Source: Mesorhizobium loti
Lineage (GTDB): Bacteria > Pseudomonadota > Alphaproteobacteria > Rhizobiales > Rhizobiaceae
DNA length: 64,000 nucleotides
Reading direction: 5' to 3'
Assembly (NCBI GenBank): GCA_014189435.1
Contig: CP050293.1
Location: 2,237,001-2,301,000 of the forward strand
Shown piece by piece: positions 42,578-51,000 of this stretch. A model generated the notes under the pieces. It did not search any database. It saw only the letters and a program-made list of their open reading frames with translations, and was not told the origin of the DNA. Numbering within the stretch: position 1 is the stretch's first letter; every line of letters starts with the position of its first letter. A program made the translations under genes and the position numbers.

Positions 42578-43531
42578 CACCAGCGACCCCTGATAGACAA
42601 GGCCGGGCACCCGGTCGCGGGCAAGCAGCAGCGGACCGTCGAGGTCGACGTAATCGGCATCCTGTGCGAGCAGCACCGCCGGCGCCATGGCCAGCGATGT
42701 ACCGACCATGCAGCCGATCATCACGCCGAAGCCGAGTTCGCGGGCGCGATCGCGCAGCACAAGGGCGGCTGTCAGGCCTCCCGACTTGTCGAGCTTGATG
42801 TTGACGGCATCGTAGAGGCCGACAAGCGCTTCGAGATTCTTTGCCTCGTGCACGCTTTCGTCGGCGCAGATCGGCACCGGATGCGCGATATGGCGCAGGA
42901 TCTCGTCACGACCGGCCGGCAGCGGCTGCTCGATCAGCGCGATGCCCTGTTCGGCGGCAAAGGCGAGGTTTGCAACGATGTTGTCGTCGCTCCAGCCCTC
43001 GTTGGCGTCGAGGATGATGCGGCTGTCAGGCGCCGCTTGCCTGACCGCGCGGATGCGGTCGATGTCGTTGTCGCCGCCGATCTTGACCTTGAGCAGCGGC
43101 CGCGCCGCATTGGCGCGAGCCTGCGCAGCCATCGCCTCCGGCTCGCCGAGCGACAGCGTGTAGGCCGTTTCGAGCGCCCGCAGTGGAGCGGCACCTATCG
43201 CATCCGCGACCGATGTTCCGCTGATCTTTGCTTCCAGGTCCCACAGGGCGCAGTCGATGGCGTTGCGTGCAGCTCCGGCCGGCATGGCATCGAGCAAGGC
43301 GGTTCGGCTGGTGCCGCCGGCGATCCGGCCGCGCATGGCCTCGATCGCCTCGCGGACGCCGTCCATGGTCTCGCCATAGCGCTTGTAGGGAACGCATTCG
43401 CCACGTCCGGCGTGGCCGCTCTCGCTTATCGTGCAGGAGATCACTTCGGCTTCGGTCTTGGAACCGCGTGAAATGGTGAAGGTTCCGGCGATCGGAAAAC
43501 GCTCGGACTCAACCGAAATGACACGCGCCAT
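42548..43531 (-). CDS. Dipeptide epimerase / N-acetyl-D-glutamate racemase-type enolase
   Basis: The 327-residue enolase-superfamily enzyme has catalytic lysines in LLKVKIGG and NIKLDKSGG and metal ligands in LDANEGW, IEQPL and ADES. The pattern is that of L-Ala-D/L-Glu epimerase (YcjG) and the rhizobial DgcA (N-acetyl-D-Glu racemase), used in recycling of murein or D-amino acids. Which substrate applies cannot be decided here, and no dgcN partner is adjacent. It diverges from the Mla-type operon across 76 bp. Confidence 0.87.
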   Translation of the reverse strand: MARVISVESERFPIAGTFTISRGSKTEAEVISCTISESGHAGRGECVPYKRYGETMDGVREAIEAMRGRIAGGTSRTALLDAMPAGAARNAIDCALWDLEAKISGTSVADAIGAAPLRALETAYTLSLGEPEAMAAQARANAARPLLKVKIGGDNDIDRIRAVRQAAPDSRIILDANEGWSDDNIVANLAFAAEQGIALIEQPLPAGRDEILRHIAHPVPICADESVHEAKNLEALVGLYDAVNIKLDKSGGLTAALVLRDRARELGFGVMIGCMVGTSLAMAPAVLLAQDADYVDLDGPLLLARDRVPGLVYQGSLVSPPDTALWG

Positions 43532-43607
43532 ATTTTTCTGCTCCGGCTATGCGACAAGCGTCGTCGGCAAATCGACAGGTCAAACCCGTCAGGCTAAACA
43601 GGACGCC

Positions 43608-44795
43608 ATGTTGACCATCGGCAAGCGCGACGCAAGCGGCACGACCGCGGGGGAGGCTGACCACGAACCGCGCGTGGCGATCGGCGAGGAGGACGGCGTT
43701 CTCGGCTGTGCTTTCTCCGGAATCTGGACAACACGGACCGTCGCGCTGATCGACGCTGATATGCGCAAGATCGAGAAGCGAAGCGGTTTCAAGACCTTGG
43801 CGCTCGATCTTTCCAAGATCGAGAAGATGGACACCGCCGGCGCCTGGCTGATCGACCGGCTGGTCAGCGCCTTCGAGAAGAAGGGCGTCAAGATCCAGAT
43901 GCAAGGCCAGAGCGAGATCGCTTCGATCCTGCTCGACGCGGTGAGCGAGGCCGTGCGGCGCGAACCCGACTCCGGCCCGTCGCGGCCGCCCAACATCGTC
44001 ATTCGCGCGCTGGAGGCGGTCGGCCGGCGCGTCTACGAGATGCGCGACGACTTCCTCGCCTCGATGAACATCCTCGGCGCCACCATCCGCGGCGCGCAGA
44101 TGAAGCTCGGGCGTGGTCATGCCGTCAACCCGGCGGCGATCTTCAACCAGATCGACCGCATGGGCGTCGGCGCCATTCCGGTGGTGGTGCTGATGTCGGC
44201 GATCGTCGGCGCCATCGTTGCCCAGCAAGGCGCCTACCAGCTCAGCTATTTCGGCGCCGATATCTTCGTCGTCGACCTCGTCGGCGTGCTGATCCTGCGC
44301 GAGCTTGGGGTGCTGATGACGGCGATCATGATCGCCGGCCGCTCCGGCAGCGCGATCACCGCCGAGATCGGCTCGATGAAGATGCGCGAGGAGGTCGACG
44401 CGCTGAAGGTCATCGGGCTCAACCCGATCGGCGTCCTGGTCTTTCCGCGGCTCGTGGCGCTGGTCATCGCCTTGCCGTGCCTGACCATCATTGCCAATTT
44501 CGCCGCACTCGGCGGCGGCATCCTGGCCGCGTGGCTCTATTCCGACATCCCGCCGGCTGCTTTCATCGACAGGCTGCGCGTCGCCATCGACCTCAGCACG
44601 ATCTTTGCCGGCCTGATCAAGGCGCCATTCATGGCCATGATCATCGGCACGATCGCCTCGGTCGAAGGCATGAAGGTTGGCGGCAGCGCGGAATCACTCG
44701 GCCAGCACGTCACAGCCTCGGTGGTGAAGTCGATCTTCGTCGTCATCATCCTCGACGGGCTTTTTGCCATTTTCTACGCAGCGATCGAGTTCTGA
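43608..44795 (+). CDS. MlaE-type lipid ABC permease fused to an N-terminal STAS domain
   Basis: The 395-residue protein joins a STAS domain (about residues 1-115: TLALDLSKIEKMDTAGAWLIDRLVSAF) to the MlaE permease (about 120-395, helices with AGRSGSAITAEIGSMKMREEVDALKVIG). In E. coli the STAS protein is separate (MlaB). Here fusion guarantees one-to-one assembly. It should form the inner-membrane channel of a phospholipid-transport complex with the next two genes. Start at 43608 (MLTIGKRDASG); the longer frame extends into dgcA-type sequence. The stop is one base from the next gene. Confidence 0.9.
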   Translation: MLTIGKRDASGTTAGEADHEPRVAIGEEDGVLGCAFSGIWTTRTVALIDADMRKIEKRSGFKTLALDLSKIEKMDTAGAWLIDRLVSAFEKKGVKIQMQGQSEIASILLDAVSEAVRREPDSGPSRPPNIVIRALEAVGRRVYEMRDDFLASMNILGATIRGAQMKLGRGHAVNPAAIFNQIDRMGVGAIPVVVLMSAIVGAIVAQQGAYQLSYFGADIFVVDLVGVLILRELGVLMTAIMIAGRSGSAITAEIGSMKMREEVDALKVIGLNPIGVLVFPRLVALVIALPCLTIIANFAALGGGILAAWLYSDIPPAAFIDRLRVAIDLSTIFAGLIKAPFMAMIIGTIASVEGMKVGGSAESLGQHVTASVVKSIFVVIILDGLFAIFYAAIEF

Positions 44796-44796
44796 G

Positions 44797-45618
44797 ATGA
44801 AGCTGAGAGAAAGGAAAAGGGCGGATACACCGGTGAACGATGCGGGCGAGGGCGACATCGTGCTTTCCGCGCACGACATCAGCGTGTCCTTCGCCGACAA
44901 GCTCATCCTGGACAGACTGTCTCTCGACATAAGGCGCGGCGAGATCCTTGGCTTTGTCGGCGCCTCGGGTGCCGGCAAATCCGTATTGTTGCGCACCATT
45001 CTCGGCCTGACGCGCAAGCAGTCGGGCACGATCAAGCTGTTCGATGTCGATATCGAGAAAGCGAGCGATGTGGAGCGGCTGCGCATCGACATGCGGCTTG
45101 GCGTGCTGTTCCAGCATGGCGCCCTATTTTCGGCGCTGACGGTGCTGGAGAATGTCCAGGTGCCGATGCGCGAATATCTCGACCTGCCGCGAAAGCTGAT
45201 GGACGAACTGGCATTGCTCAAGATCGAACTGGTCGGGCTGCCGCCAGATGCGGCGCAGAAATTCCCGTCCGAACTGTCCGGCGGCATGATCAAGCGGGCA
45301 GCGCTGGCTCGCGCCTTGGCGCTCGATCCCGACATTGTCTTCCTCGACGAGCCGACGTCGGGTCTGGATCCGATCAGCGCGGCTGAATTCGACGAACTGG
45401 TGGTCAAGCTGCGCGACACGATGGACCTGACCGTCTACATGGTCACGCATGATCTCGACACGTTGTTCACGGCTTGCGACCGGGTGGCAGTGCTTGGCAA
45501 CAAGAAGGTGCTGGTCGAAGGCACGATAGACGACATGCTGAAGAGCGAGGAACCGTGGGTAAAGTCCTATTTCCGCGGAAAACGCGCCCGGCAACTTGAT
45601 CTTGCGGCGCGCGCATAG
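44797..45618 (+). CDS. MlaF-type ABC transporter ATPase
   Basis: The 273-residue ATPase has Walker A GASGAGKSVLL, the signature LSGGMIKRAALARAL and Walker B PDIVFLDEPTSGLD, with H-loop VTHDLDTLF. The M and K in the signature are typical of MlaF/Ttg2A. It powers the lipid-transport complex formed with the MlaE- and MlaD-type neighbours. It starts one base after the permease stop, so coupling is expected. Confidence 0.94.
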   Translation: MKLRERKRADTPVNDAGEGDIVLSAHDISVSFADKLILDRLSLDIRRGEILGFVGASGAGKSVLLRTILGLTRKQSGTIKLFDVDIEKASDVERLRIDMRLGVLFQHGALFSALTVLENVQVPMREYLDLPRKLMDELALLKIELVGLPPDAAQKFPSELSGGMIKRAALARALALDPDIVFLDEPTSGLDPISAAEFDELVVKLRDTMDLTVYMVTHDLDTLFTACDRVAVLGNKKVLVEGTIDDMLKSEEPWVKSYFRGKRARQLDLAARA

Positions 45619-45632
45619 CCATAAGTGAGGCA

Positions 45633-47006
45633 ATGGAAACCAGAGCCAACTACGTCATTGTCGGCATTTTCACGCTGGCCGCGATCCTGGCGGCGTTCGC
45701 GTTCGTCTACTGGACGGCGGCGATCGGCGACAAGGGCGAGACGACGTTGCTGCGCGTGCGCATTCCGGGCTCGGCCTCCGGGCTTGGCCGCGGCAGTTTC
45801 GTGCTGTTCAACGGCGTCAAGGTCGGCGACGTCAAACGCGTCTATATCGACGTCGACAATCCAACGGTTGCCATTGCCGACACCGAGATCGACCGCCTGA
45901 CGCCGATCACCAAGTCGACGCAGGCCGATATCGGGCTTGCCGGCCTGACCGGGCAGGCCAACATCGAACTCAAGGGCGCCGACCCCAAGGAAGTAAAGCT
46001 CCTCGACCAGGCTGAAAAGGAAGGCAAGGTCGCCGAGATCGTCGCCAATCCGTCGGCGGTGACCAACCTCTTGCAGACGGCGCAGAACATCTTCACCCGC
46101 GCCGACAAGGTGCTGACGGAGCTCGAAGGCTTCACCAAGGACGTTCGCGGCCCGCTGACGCAGACCGTGCAGAATGTGCAGACCTTCTCGGATGCGCTGG
46201 CCAAGAATTCGGACGGCATCGACAAGTTCTTGTCCGCCGCCAGCACGCTGGCGGATGAGCTGAAAGGCGTTTCCGGCAAGCTCGACGGTACGCTGAAGGC
46301 AGCCGAAGGCCTGCTCAACGCCGTCGACAAGGACAAGATCAAGAGCATTGTCGCCAACGTCGATACGGTGACAGGAAACCTCAAGCAGACGACGCAGCAG
46401 CTCGACGGCGTGATCAAGAATGTCGACACGGCGGTCGGCTCGGTCAACGATTTCGCCAAGCAGACGCAAGGCACGCTGGCCAAGGTCGACGGCGTGCTCG
46501 ACGGCATCGATCCGGCGCAGGTGCGCACAGCGCTCGCCAACATCCAGAAGGCGAGTGAAAACGCCGACAAAGCGGCCGCCGATATCGCCAAAGTGACTGA
46601 CAAGTTCGCCGAACGGGCCGACGATATCAACCAGACGATCAAGGATGCCAAGCAACTGGCGCAGCGGCTCAACGACGCCTCGGTGCGTGTCGACGGCATC
46701 CTCGCCAGGGTCGACACCTTGCTCGGCTCGGGGCAGGCCGACGGCGTGATGGCCGATGCCAGGGACACGCTGAAGTCGTTCAAGCAGGTTGCCGACACGC
46801 TGAATTCGCGCCTTGGCGTGATCACCGACAATCTGGCGCGCTTCTCGGGCCAGGGGCTTTCGAATGTCGAAGCGCTGGTGCAGGACAGCCGCCGTTCGAT
46901 CAGCCGTATCGAGGAAGCGGTGACCGATCTCAGCCGCAATCCGCAGCGCATCCTTTCGGGTGGCGATGGCGAGGTTCGGCAGTTCGACGGCAGGGCGCGG
47001 CGTTGA
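45633..47006 (+). CDS. MlaD/MCE-domain substrate-binding protein with long coiled-coil tail
   Basis: The 457-residue protein has one N-terminal membrane helix (YVIVGIFTLAAILAAFAFVYW) and an MCE domain (about 36-120: SGLGRGSFVLFNGVKVGDV). A long helical tail of about 300 residues follows, rich in V-N-x-x-T-x-N-L-K-Q and similar heptads. Single-MCE proteins with long tails can bridge the periplasm as hexameric tubes (as in PqiB and YebT), unlike short MlaD of E. coli. It binds phospholipid between the inner-membrane complex and the outer membrane. It is the third gene of the operon. Confidence 0.92.
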   Translation: METRANYVIVGIFTLAAILAAFAFVYWTAAIGDKGETTLLRVRIPGSASGLGRGSFVLFNGVKVGDVKRVYIDVDNPTVAIADTEIDRLTPITKSTQADIGLAGLTGQANIELKGADPKEVKLLDQAEKEGKVAEIVANPSAVTNLLQTAQNIFTRADKVLTELEGFTKDVRGPLTQTVQNVQTFSDALAKNSDGIDKFLSAASTLADELKGVSGKLDGTLKAAEGLLNAVDKDKIKSIVANVDTVTGNLKQTTQQLDGVIKNVDTAVGSVNDFAKQTQGTLAKVDGVLDGIDPAQVRTALANIQKASENADKAAADIAKVTDKFAERADDINQTIKDAKQLAQRLNDASVRVDGILARVDTLLGSGQADGVMADARDTLKSFKQVADTLNSRLGVITDNLARFSGQGLSNVEALVQDSRRSISRIEEAVTDLSRNPQRILSGGDGEVRQFDGRARR

Positions 47007-47085
47007 CTTCGGCGTCGGCGCGCCCCAAGAACATGAGCCGCGAAAGCGGGTTGATCATACGCTCCGGGGACAACGGGGATCGCGC

Positions 47086-47694
47086 GTGAAGTCTGTATGG
47101 GTGAAAACGGGCGGGTTGACATCCGCTGCGGCACTGCTTGCCCTGACGATGGCCGGCTGCGCGGCGTTGGGCGGCAAGCCCGCGCCGCTCGATACGTTCG
47201 AACTGTCGGCGCCTTCGGTCGACGCGCATGGCCATAGTCGCCGCCAGATCCTGATTGCCCAGCCGTCGGCGCTCAAGGCGCTGGACAGCCAAAACATCGT
47301 CATCAAGCCGTCGGATCGCTCGATCCAGTATCTCAAGGGCGCGCAATGGGCCGACCGACTGCCGCTGATCGTGCAGGCGCGGCTGGCCGAGACCTTCCAG
47401 CGTTCGGGCAGCTTTGCCGGCGTCGGCAAGCCGGGCGAGGGCCTGGCGATCGACTATCAGGTGATCGTCGAAATCCGCTCGTTCGAGGTGCGCGTTGAGG
47501 GCGGCGAACATGCCGAGGTCGACCTGTTCGTGCGCATCCTCAACGATCGCAATGGCGAGGTGCGTGCCTCCAAGAGCTTCACCGCCAGCGCGCCTGTTTC
47601 AGGCAGCGGCAACCCGGCCTATGTCAGCGCGCTCGACAATGCGTTTGGCGATGCCGCCAAGCAGATCGTGCGCTGGACGGATTCGGTGATCTGA
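47086..47694 (+). CDS. ABC-type auxiliary lipoprotein (PqiC/YmbA-like)
   Basis: The 202-residue lipoprotein starts at a GTG (47086, GGGGA upstream), giving a signal peptide with lipobox MAGC (C25). The mature part has the ABC_trans_aux pattern (FELSAP, LIAQPSALKALDSQNIVI, WADRLPLIVQARLAETFQRSG). Such lipoproteins sit in the outer membrane and complete MCE-based lipid pathways. As the fourth gene after the Mla-type trio it probably forms the outer-membrane end. Confidence 0.88.
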   Translation: MKSVWVKTGGLTSAAALLALTMAGCAALGGKPAPLDTFELSAPSVDAHGHSRRQILIAQPSALKALDSQNIVIKPSDRSIQYLKGAQWADRLPLIVQARLAETFQRSGSFAGVGKPGEGLAIDYQVIVEIRSFEVRVEGGEHAEVDLFVRILNDRNGEVRASKSFTASAPVSGSGNPAYVSALDNAFGDAAKQIVRWTDSVI

Positions 47695-47729
47695 GCCACG
47701 CCCAGCAGCTATTGCTGAAATGTCTGTGC

Positions 47730-47910
47730 TGCCCCTCATTGCCCTGTCGGGCATTTCTCCCCGTATAGTGACGGGGAGAAAGACGCCGTCATTGACGGTT
47801 TCGCCAATCTCTCAACGTTGCGGAATTAGGCGCTAGCGATGCGGCCATCTCCCTTCTCCCCGTCACTATACGGGGAGAAGGTGCCGGCAGGCGGATGGGG
47901 GGCGGCGCCG
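47730..47910. repeat. Dispersed palindromic repeat with nested 26-nt hairpins
   Basis: Two 26-nt hairpins (47755-47780 and 47854-47879), each with 10-bp arms TTCTCCCCGT/ACGGGGAGAA, are exact reverse complements of one another, 73 nt apart. The flanks (TGCCCCTCATTGCC and GGCAGGCGGATGGGGGGC) extend the symmetry. Length and layout match a widespread Mesorhizobium intergenic repeat, probably spread by transposition in trans. Confidence 0.75.
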
Positions 47911-47956
47911 ACCGACGACATCTGCTGCATCTCACGTCACCAGCTTGCTGCCCCGG

Positions 47957-47996
47957 ACAAACAAAAAGGCGGGAAATTTCCCGCCTTTTTGTTTGT
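47957..47996. terminator. Perfect 40-nt palindromic bidirectional terminator
   Basis: Twenty bases (ACAAACAAAAAGGCGGGAAA) pair fully with the next twenty. The GGCGGGAAATTTCCCGCC core is flanked by A-runs and T-runs, so it terminates transcription both ways. It serves the Mla operon (plus) and the GPR gene (minus). Confidence 0.92.
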
Positions 47997-48011
47997 TGCC
48001 CTATCGGTTGA

Positions 48012-51000
48012 TCAATGCAGACGGCCGCTGGCATGGGCCAGCATGGTGTAGACCTTGCCGGTGTCCGAGGTCAGGTAGGTCTGGGCCATGATGTTGTCGC
48101 GGTCGTTGCGCGAGACATCCTTGAGCAGCTTCTCGAAATCGTCGCAGTAGCGGTCGACGGCGGCGCGGAACTCGGCCTCCGCCTGATACTTGCGACGGAT
48201 CTCGTCGAACGTCTGCTGGCCCTTCAGCGTGTAGAGCCGCCTTGTGAACACGTCACGCTCGCCGCGCCGGTAGCGGTTCCACAACTCGATCGAAGCATCG
48301 TGGTCGATGGCCCGCGCGATGTCGACGGAGAGCGAGTTCAGCGATTCCACGACATGCAGGGGCGAGCGCTGGGCAGGGGCCGGGCGCGGTGCTTCAGCGG
48401 GCGCCACGGGAGCTGCCGACCTCAGGTCCTCGTCGTTCGATGCCGCGGTCAGCAGATCGCGCACCCAGCCGCCCTGAGGCGTGCGGGCGTTGGCGTCTGA
48501 ACGCTGGCGCGGTGCCGCCTCGGCCGGACGCTCAAGGTCGAGCGTGCCGCGCAATGCGGGGCCGCCCAAGGGCGCCTGAGGCGCGCGCAGCTCCGGCTGC
48601 GGAGCCGGTGCGCGACGCGGCGGCTCGGCAGCACGTGCGGCCGGCGCTTGCGGCGCCGGACGCAGATTGCGTGGCTCGGACCCATCGCCGCCACGGCCGG
48701 ACTTCGCAACGATGTCAGAAAGCTCCTTCAGGGCATTGATCTGCTCGGAAACGGCGCGGCGGATGGCCGAGGTCGATTCCTTGGCCTCTTCCGGCATCTC
48801 GATGACGCCCTTCTTGAGTTCGGCGCGGGTGAGGTCGAGCTCGCTCTTGATCGAGCCCGCTGTGCGCCGCATCTCCTCGGTCGCATCGGCGAAGCGCTTG
48901 GTTGCCGAATCGACGACGTCGGTGATGGCGTTGCGGATCTTGTCGGCCGACTCCATCGTCTTGCCTTCGGCGTTCTGCAGCGTCTGGCCGACGAGATTTT
49001 CGAACGAGCGCATGACCCTTTCGAGATCTTCCGACTTCTTGACCAGGCCGACGGCGAGGTCTTCGAGCGACGACTGCCGTTCGAGCGTGTGTTCGAGGTT
49101 GCTCTGGGCCGAGCTCAACAGGTCCGAAGCGCTGGACAGCAAGCGGCTGTGCTCGTCGAACTTGGTGGCGATCGACGCGACCTCGCGCAAGGTGGACGAC
49201 GACAGTTCCGTCAGCCTTGTCGTGTTCAGAATCGACCAGTCGCGCCGAGCTGGCGAAGGTCTGCGCGGCCTTCTCGGTGGTGGCGGCGAAGCTTTGCGTG
49301 CTGCCGCTCAGGCGTTCGTCGACCTGGCCGAGATTGACCGCGGCCTGCTCGATCAGCTGACCGAGCTGCGAGCTGGACTTGGTCATGCGGCCGATGAGGT
49401 CGGCGACGCTGTCGGACAGCGACGAGCGCGCGCCTTCGACCGCCGACAAGGTTTCGGCGGTGCGGCTGGCGAGCGCGTCGACAAGTGCGGCATTCTCGCT
49501 GCGCAGCTTCTCGGTGGCGCGTTCGGTGACCGCTTCCATGCTCTTTTGCAGTTCCGAGCCGCCCTGGGCGAAGCGCTCGACCAAAGGCCGTGCGGTTTCG
49601 TCGAGGATCTTCGACATTTCGGCCGAACGCGCCGCGAGCATGGTGTTGAGTTCGCGGGTGTTGGCGCCGATCGTCTTGGCGGCATCGTTGGTGCTCTGGC
49701 CGATATGCTGGCCAACCGCGGTGAAGGTCTCCGCGATGACATTGGCGCGCGAGACGAGTTGCGCCTCGGCATTCGACACCTGCTCGCTGAGCTTCTGGCC
49801 CATCGTCTCGGCCGTGTAGGCGAGGCGGTTCTCGACACCTGAGACCTGCTCTTCGACACGGGCCGCCGCGGCTGCCGCGCTCGATGCGAGCCGCTCGTCG
49901 GCGCCGGCAAGCGCCTGCTCGATTTCGCGGGCATGCACGGCCATTTCCTGGCCGGTCCGCCTTGCACGCTCGGCAACCCTCTGCTCGGTATCGGCAAAGG
50001 CACCGACGATGGTCTCGGCGTGCTCGCCGATCGTGGTGGTGCTGTTGGCGATGCGCGACACCAGGCGCTGATCCGCGTCGTCGAAGATGCGGCCGATTTC
50101 CGAGGCACGGCTCGACAATGCTTCCGAACCTTCGGCGATCCGCGAGACCAATTGCTGGTCGGCGGCGTCGAAGATGCGGCCAAGGTCCAATGCACGTGCG
50201 GCAAGCGCTTCGGCCGATTCGCCGATGCGCATGCCGAGCCGCTGGTCGGCGCCTTCGAAGTTGCGCAGGATGTCGCCGGCGCGCGCGGCCAGCGACTGGG
50301 CCGTTTCGATGGCGCGGGCGACCAGCTTCTGGTCGGCGGCATCGAACGTGCCCGCAATCTCGCTTGCACGAGCTGCCAGATGGTCGGCGGTGTCCTGGGC
50401 CCGGACGGTCAGCTGATCGGCGGTTTCCTGGGCACGGGCGGCGAGCTTCTGGTCCGCCACGTCGAAGGCGCCAGCGATCTGGCTTGCGCGAGCAGCCAGT
50501 TGATCGGCGGTTTCATGGGCGCGCGCCAGCAGCGAGCTGGAGGTGTCGTCCGCGCGGGCAAGCAAGGCGTTCGACGTATCTTCCGCACGGGCGTGCAGGC
50601 GACGATCAGCCTCCTCGAAGGTGCGGGCGATGTCTTCGGCACGCGTCAGCAGGGCGGCGGAGGTCTGCTCGGCGCGCTCGGCGATCTTGCGGTCGGCGTC
50701 GCTGAACGCGGCCCCGGCCTGCTCATGCAGCGTGCTGGTGACTTCCAGGACCTTTTCGCGCAGGGCGCCGGCAACAAAGACAGCGCTCTTCTCGAGCACG
50801 CTGCGGACGTTGTCGACACCTGTCGAAAGCGCACGCTCCATGGTTCCGGCGCGCTCTTCGATGATACCGGTCTGGCGGCTGAACGCCTGCTCGATCTTCT
50901 CGACATCGGCAGCGATCGCGTCGGAAATGCCGGTGCTCCTGGCGGCGATCTGATCGATATGGCCCGACAGCGAGCGGTCGACGTCCTTGCGGGCCTCGGC

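Larger units (their letters stand above)
47695..48011. other. Intergenic region with repeat and terminator
   Basis: The 317-bp convergent gap holds only the mobile palindromic repeat (47730-47910) and the perfect palindromic terminator (47957-47996). Confidence 0.6.

Noticed and set aside
48715..49190. Overlapping ORF ends that could suggest two separate genes
   Set aside because: Removing a single base joins them into one protein with the expected family length and C-terminal domain.
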